Origin: Micromonospora inaquosa
Lineage (GTDB): Bacteria > Actinomycetota > Actinomycetes > Mycobacteriales > Micromonosporaceae
NCBI RefSeq assembly: GCF_003857055.1
Contig: NZ_QGSZ01000394.1
Coordinates: 1 to 45,665, forward strand
DNA length: 45,665 bases
Reading direction: 5' to 3'
Below the pieces are notes generated by a model. It ran no database searches. It worked only from the letters and a program-made list of their open reading frames with translations, and had not been told where the DNA came from. The position numbers were made by a program, and so were the translations under genes. How positions within the stretch are numbered: position 1 is the stretch's first letter; the number at the start of each line of letters is the position of its first letter. This document shows, piece by piece, positions 38,711-45,665 of this stretch.

Positions 38711-39880
38711 ATGACGACCACTGTCGACAACGCCCAGACCGCCACCAATCCCACGGACACTCTCGGTCCGGTGATCGACGACGTGATCCGCCCGCAGGCG
38801 CCGATCATCGACCGGGACGGGGCCTTCCCCCGTCCCGGTGTCGACGCTCTCGCCGCAGCGGGCCTGCTCGGCCTGGCCTCCTCGACCGAGGTCGGTGGCG
38901 GCGGCCACGGCATGCGGGCGGTCGCCGAGGTCATCGAGGGGCTGGCCGCCGAATGCGGGTCCACCGCGATGGTGATGCTGATGCACTACGCGGCGACGGC
39001 CGTCATCGAGGCGCACGGCCCGCGCGACGTCCGCGCGGCCATCGCCGCCGGCGACCACCTCACCACGCTGGCCTTCTCCGAGTACGGCTCACGCAGCCAC
39101 TTCTGGTCGCCGACCGGCACCGCGACCGCCGCCGACGACGACGTGGTCCGCCTCGATGCCCGTAAGAGCTGGGTCACCTCGGCCGGCGAGGTCAACAGTT
39201 ACGTCTGGTCGAGCCTTCCGCTGACCCGCGACGCCGGCCCGATGACGCTGTGGCTGGTGCCGGCCGACAGTGCCGGCCTGAGCGTGACCGGCGACTTCGA
39301 TGGGCTGGGCCTGCGCGGCAACGGCTCCCGGCCGATGACCGCCGACGGGCTCCGGGTTCCGTCGGCGGCGCGGATGGCGGCCGACGGCGCAGGGCTCGAC
39401 GCCGCGCTCGGCGCGGTCCTGCCCTGGTTCCTGGTGCTCAACGCCGCGTTCTGCCTCGGTCTGGCGGACAGCGCGGTCGCCGAGGCCGGCCGTCACCTCA
39501 CCCGCACCACGCTCACGCACACGGGCGCGGCCCTGCGCGACGCGCCCGTCACCCGGCGCGACCTCGCCCGCCTGATGATCCGCACCGACGCGCTGCGCGC
39601 CTTCCTGGGCGACACGCTCACCGCGCTGGAGACCGGCCGGGACGACGCGATGCTGCGGGTGCTCCAGGTCAAGGCGCTCGCTGGCGAGACCGTCGCCGAC
39701 GTGACCGACGGTGCCATGCAACTCTGCGGCGGCAGCGCCTTCCGCAAGGAGTTGGGCCTTGAGCGCCGTTTCCGGGACGCCCGCGCGGCCCGGGTGATGG
39801 CACCCACCACCGACGCGTTGCACGACTTCGTCGGTCGGGTCGCCACCGGGCTGCCACTGCTCGACGAGGCCAATCGCTGA
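38711..39880 (+). CDS. Acyl-CoA dehydrogenase-superfamily flavoprotein (probably not a dehydrogenase)
   Basis: 389 aa with the ACAD fold (LMHYAATAVIEAHG, LTTLAFSEYGSRSHFWSP, ARKSWVTSAGE, and QLCGGSAFRKELGLERRFRDARAARVM). In ordinary members the C-terminal segment reads IYEGT with the catalytic Glu; here it is VMAPTTDALHDF, so the usual base is missing. Similar loss is found in flavin monooxygenases of the fold (DszC-type). The Glu may sit elsewhere in some dehydrogenases, so this is not final. GAAGGGG is 8 nt upstream. Its stop overlaps the PhnD-like ATG by one base (TGATG); first gene of a tight three-gene unit. Confidence 0.85.
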   Translation: MTTTVDNAQTATNPTDTLGPVIDDVIRPQAPIIDRDGAFPRPGVDALAAAGLLGLASSTEVGGGGHGMRAVAEVIEGLAAECGSTAMVMLMHYAATAVIEAHGPRDVRAAIAAGDHLTTLAFSEYGSRSHFWSPTGTATAADDDVVRLDARKSWVTSAGEVNSYVWSSLPLTRDAGPMTLWLVPADSAGLSVTGDFDGLGLRGNGSRPMTADGLRVPSAARMAADGAGLDAALGAVLPWFLVLNAAFCLGLADSAVAEAGRHLTRTTLTHTGAALRDAPVTRRDLARLMIRTDALRAFLGDTLTALETGRDDAMLRVLQVKALAGETVADVTDGAMQLCGGSAFRKELGLERRFRDARAARVMAPTTDALHDFVGRVATGLPLLDEANR

Positions 39881-40725
39881 TGCCCGCCCCTACCGTTCTG
39901 ATGGGCGCTGTCGCGTACGACCCGAAGGTGGTGACCATCTGGGAGGGCTTCCGTGCCTGGCTGCGTGGGCGGGGCCTGGATTTCGACTTCGTCCTCTACT
40001 CGCACTACGAGCGACAGGTCGAGGACCTCGTCGCCGGCCGGATCGACGCGGCCTGGAACTCTCCCCTGGCCTGGCTGCGGGCCGAGCGGCTGGCGACCGC
40101 CAACGGCACGGCCGTACGGGCGCTCACCATGCGCGACACCGACCAGGACCTCACCTCGATCGTGGTGGTTCGCGCGGAGTCGCCGGTGCGCCAGCTCGCT
40201 GACCTCGCCGGACAGGCGGTCGCCGTCGGCGCGGTCGACAGCCCACAGGCGACCCTGATTCCGCTGGGCCACCTCGCGGCGGCCGGGGTCACTGTCGACG
40301 TACGCCGCTTCGACGTGGGTGTTGGCCTGCACGGCGACCACATCGGCGGCGAGCGCGACGCGGCCCGCGCCCTGATGGCCGGGGAGGTCGACGCCGCCTG
40401 CATGATCGACGCCAACCATCTGGCGTTCGTCCAGGAGGGCACGCTACCGCCCGAGGGCACCCGGATCGTGGCCCAGACCGCGCGCTACGACCACTGCAAC
40501 ATGACTGTCCGCGCGCCGGAGTCCGACGGGGTCCGGCTCTTCGGCACACTGCTGCTCGGCATGTCGTACGCCGATCCGCAGGTGCGTCCGCTGCTCGACC
40601 TGGAAGGGCTCACGGCCTGGCGGGACGGCCGCACCACAGGCTACGACGCACTGGCCGAGGCGGTCGACGCCAGCGGCTTCTACTCCCCCGACGGGCGGGT
40701 GACGGCCACGGACTACCGGCCGTGA
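39880..40725 (+). CDS. PhnD/SsuA/Thi5-like binding protein without signal peptide
   Basis: 281 aa. Periplasmic-binding fold type II: SHYERQVEDLVAGRIDAAWNSPLAW, SIVVVRAESPVRQLADLAGQAVAVGAVDS and MAGEVDAACMIDANH are the phosphonate/sulfonate/Thi5-like pattern. It starts MPAPTVLMGAVAYD with no signal peptide or lipobox, so it is cytoplasmic. Cytoplasmic members of this fold can be enzymes (MqnA, MqnD, Thi5). It overlaps both neighbours (TGATG before, GTGA after) and no permease or ATPase is nearby, so a transport role is unlikely. Confidence 0.85.
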   Translation: MPAPTVLMGAVAYDPKVVTIWEGFRAWLRGRGLDFDFVLYSHYERQVEDLVAGRIDAAWNSPLAWLRAERLATANGTAVRALTMRDTDQDLTSIVVVRAESPVRQLADLAGQAVAVGAVDSPQATLIPLGHLAAAGVTVDVRRFDVGVGLHGDHIGGERDAARALMAGEVDAACMIDANHLAFVQEGTLPPEGTRIVAQTARYDHCNMTVRAPESDGVRLFGTLLLGMSYADPQVRPLLDLEGLTAWRDGRTTGYDALAEAVDASGFYSPDGRVTATDYRP

Positions 40726-41933
40726 GCGCGGCACCGGTCGCCGAGGTCGACCTGGGTGACCTGGGTTTCGGCCGGGGCGCGCACCTGCTCGTGCAACGCG
40801 CCCTGGCCGGGTTGCCGCCCGGCGGCCGGTTGGCGGTCTCCGGGCGCGATCCGGCGCTGCGCGTACACCTGCCCGCCTGGTGTCGTGGCCGGGGTCATCG
40901 GGTCGAGTGGCCGGATCGGGGCGAGGCGGGCGAGCTGGTGGCGGTGGTGGTCCGAGGGTCGGCGGACGACGACCGCTGGTTCGGCGCGGAGCGGGCCGGG
41001 CCGGCTCAACCGTCGGCGCTCAGCAGCCGTCCGCCGGCGCGGTGGGGGCTCGGGGCGCGGGGCGCGCTCCTCGAAGCCGGTGGCCCGGAGGCCCGGTTCG
41101 ACCTGGACGACCGCGACCTGGTCTGGGCCGACATCGCTCCCCACCTGTACGCGCAGGCCGCCGCCCGACAGTGGGACCCGCAGACCGCGGTGCCGTGGGA
41201 CGACCAGTTCGCGTTGCCAGCCGACGTCGAAGCCGCGGTGGTGCAGGTGATGACCTACCTGGTCGAGAACGAGCAGGCCGCCCTCGTCGTGCCGGCCCGG
41301 TTCGTGGGACGAATCCACCCACACTTTCGGGAGGTGGTGCAGCTTCTCGCCGTGCAGATGGCCGACGAGGCACGGCACATGGAGGTCTTCAGCCGGCGGG
41401 CACTGCTGCGGGGCACCGAGTTGGGCACGTCGTCGGCCGGCGGTCGGCAGTCGCTGTTCACGCTCGTCGCGGAGTCGGACTTCGCGTTGGCGTCGTTCCT
41501 GCTCTCCGTGCTCGGTGAGGGCAGCTTCGTGGATCTGCTCGCGTTCCTGCACGAGAACGCGCCGGACCCGGTGACGCGCCGGATCTGCTGGCTCGCCATG
41601 CAGGACGAACGTCGGCACGTGGTGTTCGGCATGGCACACCTGGAGCATCAGGCGCGACTGGATCCGCTGCTGCGGGACCGGTTGCGGGCGGCCATCCACC
41701 GTCGCCACGACGCGCTGGTCGACACCGCCGGGCTCAACGCGGACGTCTTCGACGCGCTGGTGGTGCTCGCGGCGGGTGGATGGCATCCGGACGACGTGTC
41801 GGCCGGCTTCGACCGGGTACAGGCCCTACAGCACGCCATGGATCAGGGCCGTCAACGCCGACTCGTCCGGCTGGGTTTCCGGCCCGACGAGGCGGCGGCG
41901 CTCTCCACCCTGCACACCCGAAACTTCATGTAG
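40722..41933 (+). CDS. TusA-like domain fused to a diiron ferritin-like domain
   Basis: 403 aa. Residues 8-63 follow the TusA/SirA pattern (VDLGDLGFGRGAHLLVQ, ALAGLPPGGRLAV, HLPAWCRGRGHRVEW), but the CPxP motif is replaced by FGRG (residues 16-19), so the sulfur-carrying Cys is missing. Residues ~165-320 are a four-helix diiron bundle: E184, E216xxH219 (DEARH), E266 and E296xxH299 (DERRH), a full ligand set for oxygen activation. Residues ~65-165 link them. GTG overlaps the PhnD-like stop. The reaction is unknown; an oxidase or oxygenase partner to the flavoprotein is plausible. Ends with ...LHTRNFM. Confidence 0.8.
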   Translation: MSAAPVAEVDLGDLGFGRGAHLLVQRALAGLPPGGRLAVSGRDPALRVHLPAWCRGRGHRVEWPDRGEAGELVAVVVRGSADDDRWFGAERAGPAQPSALSSRPPARWGLGARGALLEAGGPEARFDLDDRDLVWADIAPHLYAQAAARQWDPQTAVPWDDQFALPADVEAAVVQVMTYLVENEQAALVVPARFVGRIHPHFREVVQLLAVQMADEARHMEVFSRRALLRGTELGTSSAGGRQSLFTLVAESDFALASFLLSVLGEGSFVDLLAFLHENAPDPVTRRICWLAMQDERRHVVFGMAHLEHQARLDPLLRDRLRAAIHRRHDALVDTAGLNADVFDALVVLAAGGWHPDDVSAGFDRVQALQHAMDQGRQRRLVRLGFRPDEAAALSTLHTRNFM

Positions 41934-41956
41934 GCGAGCAGCCCGGTGGAGCGACC

Positions 41957-42310
41957 ATGACCAGCAACTCCGACGCGGTCCGAGAGGCACTGCTGCGGCT
42001 ACGCGAGCAGACCGAGGCTCAGGCCACCGCCCTGGAAGGCGATCTGCGGAGCCTCTTCGAGGCGTCCCGGTCGTCCAACGCCGACGACGAACACGACCCG
42101 GAGGGCAGCACGATCGCCTTCGAACGCGCGCAGCTCATCGCCGTCCTGGACGCCACCCGCCGACGCCTGACCGAGTTGGACGTCGCGCTGCGACGGGTCG
42201 ACGACGGCAGCTACGGCGTGTGCGAACGGTGCCTGCGTCCCATTCCCGCCGAACGTCTCGTCGCCCGCCCGTCAGCGCGTACGTGTGTGGCCTGCGCCAG
42301 CCGACGGTAA
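41957..42310 (+). CDS. TraR/DksA-family zinc finger protein
   Basis: 117 aa. An N-terminal coiled coil (REALLRLREQTEAQATALE ... RRRLTELDVALRRVDDG) and a C4 zinc finger GVCERCLRPIP ... RTCVACAS (CxxC, CxxC) are the DksA/TraR pattern. Members bind the RNA polymerase secondary channel or act in other ways; actinobacteria have several. GGAG 5 nt before ATG 41957. It lies 23 bp after the diiron fusion gene, so it may belong to the same transcript. Confidence 0.9.
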   Translation: MTSNSDAVREALLRLREQTEAQATALEGDLRSLFEASRSSNADDEHDPEGSTIAFERAQLIAVLDATRRRLTELDVALRRVDDGSYGVCERCLRPIPAERLVARPSARTCVACASRR

Positions 42311-42336
42311 CGGTGGCAGCCGCACGGCCGGTGCCG

Positions 42337-43602
42337 TCAGCGGCCTCCGGCGTAGCGGGCGCGTCCGCCGAGCTCTTCCTCGATGCGGATGAGCTGGTTG
42401 TACTTGGCCGTGCGGTCCGAGCGGGACAGCGAGCCGGTCTTGATCTGCCCGCAGCCGACGCCCACGGCCAGGTCGGCGATGGTGGTGTCCTCGGTCTCCC
42501 CGGACCGGTGCGACATCACCACCCGGTACCCCGCCTTGTGGGCGGCGTCCACCGTCGCCAGGGTCTCGGTGAGCGTGCCGATCTGATTGACCTTGACCAG
42601 GATCGCGTTGGCGTAGCCGCCGTCGATCCCGTCGCGCAGCCGGTCGACGTCGGTGCAGAAGACGTCGTCGCCGACCAGCTGCACGCGCTCCCCCGCCGCC
42701 GCCGTCAGCCGCTTCCAGCCGGCGATGTCGTCCTCGGCCATCGGGTCCTCGATCGAGCTGATCGGGTACCGGGAGACCAGGCCCAGCAGGTAGTCGATGT
42801 GCTCGTCGACGGTGCGCTGGCGTCCCTCGCCGACGTAGTCGTAGACGCCCGCGTGGAAGAACTCCGAACTGGCCGGGTCGAGGCAGATCAGCACGTCGGC
42901 CCCGGGCTGGTAACCGGTGTCCTCGATGGCGCGCACCACGAACCGCAGTGCCTCGTCGGCGTCGGTGAAGTTGGGAGCGAAGCCACCCTCGTCACCGACG
43001 TTGGTGTTGTGCCCGGCCGCGGCCAGGGACGCCTTGAGGGTGTGGAAGACCTCCGAGCCCATCCGGACCGCCTCGGCGAAGGTCTGCGCGCCGACCGGGG
43101 CGATCATGAACTCCTGGAAGTCGAGCGGATTGTCGGCGTGCGCGCCACCGTTGATGATGTTCATCATCGGCACCGGCAGCAGGCGGGCGCCGACGCCACC
43201 GACGTAGCGGTAGAGCGGCTGCCGGTGGGCCAACGCCGCCGCCTTCGCGGTCGCCAGGGACACCGCCAGGATCGCGTTGGCCCCCAGTCGACCCTTGTCC
43301 TTGGAACCGTCGAGGTCGATCATCGTCTCGTCGATCAGGGCCTGGTCCTCCGCGTCGAACCCGAGCACCGCATCGGCGATCTCGCCGTTGACCGCGGCGA
43401 CGGCCGCGCTGACGCCCTTGCCGTGAAAACGGGTCCGGTCCCCGTCGCGCAGCTCGACCGCCTCGTTGGCCCCCGTCGACGCGCCGGAAGGCACGGCCGC
43501 CCGGCCGGTCGACCCGTCGGTGAGGACCACGTCGGCCTCCACTGTCGGGTTGCCCCTGCTGTCGAGGATCTGCCGACCGCGCACCCGACTGATTGCCGTC
43601 AT
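42337..43602 (-). CDS. eno: Enolase
   Basis: 421 aa full-length enolase converting 2-phosphoglycerate to phosphoenolpyruvate. GRQILDSRGNPTVEADV, PSGASTGANEAVELRDG, the Mg ligands in the ICLDPASSEF, SIEDPMAEDD and QLVGDDVF segments, the catalytic Lys in AILVKVNQIGTLTE and the signature MSHRSGETEDTTIADLAV are all present. ATG 43602 has AGGGAG 6 nt upstream. The neighbours are not glycolytic, so it may be a second copy; the chromosome's other eno, if any, cannot be seen. Confidence 0.97.
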   Translation of the reverse strand: MTAISRVRGRQILDSRGNPTVEADVVLTDGSTGRAAVPSGASTGANEAVELRDGDRTRFHGKGVSAAVAAVNGEIADAVLGFDAEDQALIDETMIDLDGSKDKGRLGANAILAVSLATAKAAALAHRQPLYRYVGGVGARLLPVPMMNIINGGAHADNPLDFQEFMIAPVGAQTFAEAVRMGSEVFHTLKASLAAAGHNTNVGDEGGFAPNFTDADEALRFVVRAIEDTGYQPGADVLICLDPASSEFFHAGVYDYVGEGRQRTVDEHIDYLLGLVSRYPISSIEDPMAEDDIAGWKRLTAAAGERVQLVGDDVFCTDVDRLRDGIDGGYANAILVKVNQIGTLTETLATVDAAHKAGYRVVMSHRSGETEDTTIADLAVGVGCGQIKTGSLSRSDRTAKYNQLIRIEEELGGRARYAGGR

Positions 43603-43682
43603 CACACACTCCCTGTTCAAGCTGCCGTTTCACCGCCAGAGTGGCAGGAAACGGCGGCCCCGACACCGCGACGATGGACACG

Positions 43683-43714
43683 TTGACCCGTACCCCGGGG
43701 TGCGGGTTTAGGGT
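43683..43714 (+). promoter_or_regulatory. MerR-type promoter with 20-bp spacer and central dyad
   Basis: TTGACC (43683-43688) and TAGGGT (43709-43714) are separated by 20 bp instead of 17-18, and the palindrome ACCCCGGGGT (43692-43701) lies between them. Long spacers twisted by a bound dimer are the MerR hallmark. TAGGGT is followed by 6 nt and ATG, a leaderless start, so the protein probably regulates itself. Confidence 0.65.
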
Positions 43715-43720
43715 CGCGGG

Positions 43721-44635
43721 ATGCGGGTGGGTGAGTTGGCACGACGGACCGGGACCACGGTCCGGGCACTGCGGTACTACGAGTCGGCCGGGCTGGTCGT
43801 GCCCCGACGGTTGCGCAACGGCTACCGGGAGTACGACCCGATCGCGGTGCGGCTGGTCGCCCAGATCCGCGAGCTGATGGCGCTCGGCCTCACCGTCGAG
43901 GAGACCCGCCCGTTCGTCGAGTCGATCGCCGGTGGTGCCGACGACACCGACGTGTGCGCGGCGGCGGTGGCCACATACCGCAGCACCATCACCAACCTGC
44001 AGGAACGGATCGGCAAGTTGACAGCCCAGCGGGACGCGCTGGACGCGCGCCTCGACGCCGCCGCGACCCAGGTCGTCCCCGGCAGTCACGCGCAGGGTGC
44101 CGACCCCACCGCGCTGGTCGGCGTCGCACTGCCACAACTGTCCTTCTACGGCACCGACGGCCGCCCGGTCGACCTCGGCGCGCTCGGCGCCGGGCGCAGC
44201 GTCATCTTCGTCTACCCACTGACCGGACGACCGGGCGTCGACCTGCCCAACGGGCTGTTGGAGATCCACGGCGCCCGGGGCAGCACCGAGCAGGCCGCCT
44301 GGTTCCGCGACCACCACGCCGAACTCCGCGCGGCCGGCGCCGCCCGGGTGTACGGGCTGTCCGCGCAGTCGACCGGTTACCAACGTGAACTCGCGCACCG
44401 GCTGCGGCTGCCCTACCCACTGATCCCCGACCCGAGGCTGACCCTGGCCGACGCGCTGCGACTGCCGACCCGCACCGCGGGCGACATGACGCTCTACGAG
44501 CGGTTGACGTTGATCATCGCCGACGGCGAGGTCGAACACGTCTTCTACCCGATCCAGGACCCGGCGTCGCACCCCCTGCACGTGATGCGGTGGCTCACCA
44601 AACGACGCCAGGCCCCCGGATCGGTTGCCGCCTAG
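43721..44635 (+). CDS. MerR regulator fused to a cysteine-less peroxiredoxin-like domain
   Basis: 304 aa. Residues 1-~110 are a MerR winged helix with dimer coil (MRVGELARRTGTTVRALRYY, NGYREYDPIAVRLVAQIREL). Residues ~130-300 are an AhpC/TSA redoxin domain (LPQLSFYGTDGRPVDLG, VIFVYPLTGRPGVDLP, LPYPLIPDPRLTLADALRLP, RLTLIIADGEVEHVFYP). The peroxidatic Cys of the GARGCTP-type motif is Ser188 (GARGSTEQAAW) and the usual second Cys (QSC) is Ala193, so it cannot be a peroxidase. The only cysteine is C79 in the MerR linker (DVCAAAV). Possibly a ligand sensor. Its stop overlaps the convergent nrdB stop (CTAG). Confidence 0.88.
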   Translation: MRVGELARRTGTTVRALRYYESAGLVVPRRLRNGYREYDPIAVRLVAQIRELMALGLTVEETRPFVESIAGGADDTDVCAAAVATYRSTITNLQERIGKLTAQRDALDARLDAAATQVVPGSHAQGADPTALVGVALPQLSFYGTDGRPVDLGALGAGRSVIFVYPLTGRPGVDLPNGLLEIHGARGSTEQAAWFRDHHAELRAAGAARVYGLSAQSTGYQRELAHRLRLPYPLIPDPRLTLADALRLPTRTAGDMTLYERLTLIIADGEVEHVFYPIQDPASHPLHVMRWLTKRRQAPGSVAA

Positions 44636-45627
44636 AAGTCGTCGTCGAAGGCGACGGTGCCGCTCACCCCGACCTGGTACGCCGACACCCGCCGCTCGAA
44701 GAAGTTGGACAGCTCCTGCACGTCCTGCAACTCCATGAAGCCGAACGGGTTGCTCGACCCGTAGTGCGACGGGATGCCGAGCTGGGCGAGGCGGCGGTCG
44801 GCGACGTGCTGGAGATACTCCCGCATGTCGGCCAAGGTCAGACCGGGTACGCCGTGGCCCAACAGGTCCTCGGCGAACTGCACCTCACACTCGACAGCCT
44901 CGGTGAGCATCCGCCGGACCTGGTCGGCGAGGTCGTCGTCGAAGAGGTCCGGCTCCTCCGCGCGGACGGTGTCGACGACGTCGAACGCGAACGCCATGTG
45001 CATGGACTCGTCGCGGAACACCCAGTTGGTGCCGGAGGCGAGGCCGTGCAACAGGCCGCGGGAGCGCAAAAAGTAGACGTAGGCGAACGCGCCGTAGAAG
45101 AACAACCCCTCGATGCAGGCGGCGAAGCAGATCAGGTTGAGCAGGAACGTCCGCCGGTCCTCCCGGGACCGCAGCTCCCGCAGGTCGTTCAGCGAGTCGA
45201 TCCAGCGGAAGCAGAACTCAGCCTTACGCCGGATCGAGGGGATGTTCTCGATGGCCGCGAAGGCCTCGAAGCGCTCGGCCTCGTCCGGCACGTACGTGTC
45301 GAGCAGGTTCAGGTAGAACTGGACGTGCACGGCCTCCTCGAACAGCTGCCGGGACAGGTAGAGGCGACCCTCGGGGCTGTTGACGTGCTGGTAGAGGTTG
45401 AGCACCAGGTTGTTGGCGACGATCGTGTCGCCGGTGGCGAAGAACGCCACCAGGCGGCCGACCAGGTGCCGTTCGGCCGGCGACAACTTGTCCAGGTCGG
45501 CGAGGTCGGCGTGCAGGTCGACCTCCTCAACCGTCCAGGTGTTGCGGATCGCGTCGCGGAACCTGTCGAAGAAGTGCGGGTAGCGCATCGGGCGGAGAGT
45601 GAGGTCCATCCCGGGGTCGAGCAGCAT
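44632..45627 (-). CDS. nrdB: Ribonucleotide reductase small subunit (class I, NrdB)
   Basis: 331 aa. The di-iron and radical residues are recognisable: Asp in FATGDTIVANN, ExxH in LFEEAVHVQFY (the Tyr four residues after His is the likely radical Tyr), Glu in CIEGLFFYGAF, and ExxH in FRDESMHMAF. It forms the catalytic complex with NrdA to make deoxynucleotides. ATG 45627 has GAGG about 9 nt upstream; nrdA would be expected just beyond the window end, upstream on this strand. The C-terminus (YQVGVSGTVAFDDDF) is the NrdA-docking tail. Confidence 0.95.
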   Translation of the reverse strand: MLLDPGMDLTLRPMRYPHFFDRFRDAIRNTWTVEEVDLHADLADLDKLSPAERHLVGRLVAFFATGDTIVANNLVLNLYQHVNSPEGRLYLSRQLFEEAVHVQFYLNLLDTYVPDEAERFEAFAAIENIPSIRRKAEFCFRWIDSLNDLRELRSREDRRTFLLNLICFAACIEGLFFYGAFAYVYFLRSRGLLHGLASGTNWVFRDESMHMAFAFDVVDTVRAEEPDLFDDDLADQVRRMLTEAVECEVQFAEDLLGHGVPGLTLADMREYLQHVADRRLAQLGIPSHYGSSNPFGFMELQDVQELSNFFERRVSAYQVGVSGTVAFDDDF

Positions 45628-45665
45628 GTGCGTGGTCCTCGTGTCGGTGGTGCTGGTGTCGGCGG

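Noticed and set aside
38711..40725. Reading the flavoprotein and PhnD-like genes as a beta-oxidation enzyme plus a phosphonate transporter
   Set aside because: The flavoprotein lacks the usual catalytic Glu position, the PhnD-like protein has no signal peptide, and there is no permease or ATPase.
42337..43602. Mandelate racemase/muconate cycloisomerase relative instead of enolase
   Set aside because: The full enolase signature MSHRSGETEDTTIADLAV and length of 421 aa are specific for enolase.

Overview
The window is high-GC actinobacterial DNA. The protein families and the many TAGGCT/TAGGGT-type -10 boxes sitting 6-7 nt before start codons point to Micromonosporaceae, most likely Micromonospora or a close relative (inference from style, not from a marker gene). 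No rRNA, tRNA, IS element, phage gene or CRISPR array was seen. The content is mostly chromosomal accessory metabolism, regulation and resistance. The first 81 bases are a perfect fold-back, which looks like an assembly or library artefact at a contig end.

Layout. 1-3487 (minus strand): a truncated Ser/Thr kinase, a 67-aa gene coupled to an autoregulated LacI regulator, and a DUF397 / XRE-DUF5753 pair. 3740-7022: a GGDEF protein, then a Rox-type rifampin monooxygenase whose leader carries a 19-bp rifamycin-associated element, then an aminoglycoside-phosphotransferase-fold kinase. 7234-10635: a PemK/MazF-like protein, two Nudix hydrolases, a bacterial serpin and a DUF2267 protein. 10687-17254: a divergent sugar-utilisation locus. 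A minus-strand operon (medium-chain dehydrogenase, TIM-barrel epimerase, GH63/trehalase-like hydrolase) faces a plus-strand ABC importer (lipoprotein plus two permeases, no ATPase), with an inverted repeat in the shared promoter.

17309-29313: methyltransferase, a lone eccB, spermidine-synthase-like protein, acyl-CoA dehydrogenase, MRJP/SMP-30-like protein, DUF4291 protein, alpha/beta hydrolase, an ArsR-MFS operon with a clear dyad operator, and an LLM flavin oxidoreductase-hemerythrin fusion divergent from a MarR regulator. 29403-36826: a Tat-exported PHP metallohydrolase, an unknown gene, an AraC regulator, a MocR/EamA pair whose start codons overlap on opposite strands, and an HxlR/NmrA-like pair.

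36895-45627: two consecutive genes (GNAT acetyltransferase; voltage-gated cation channel with a C-terminal calcium-loop motif) that each appear to be preceded by a leaderless micro-ORF coupled through a GTGA overlap. Then comes an overlapping three-gene unit: a flavoprotein of the acyl-CoA dehydrogenase superfamily without the usual base, a signal-less PhnD-like protein, and a cysteine-less TusA-like domain fused to a diiron ferritin-like domain. This is the best candidate for an undescribed pathway. It is followed by a DksA-type zinc finger, an enolase, a MerR-peroxiredoxin fusion lacking both peroxiredoxin cysteines, and nrdB.
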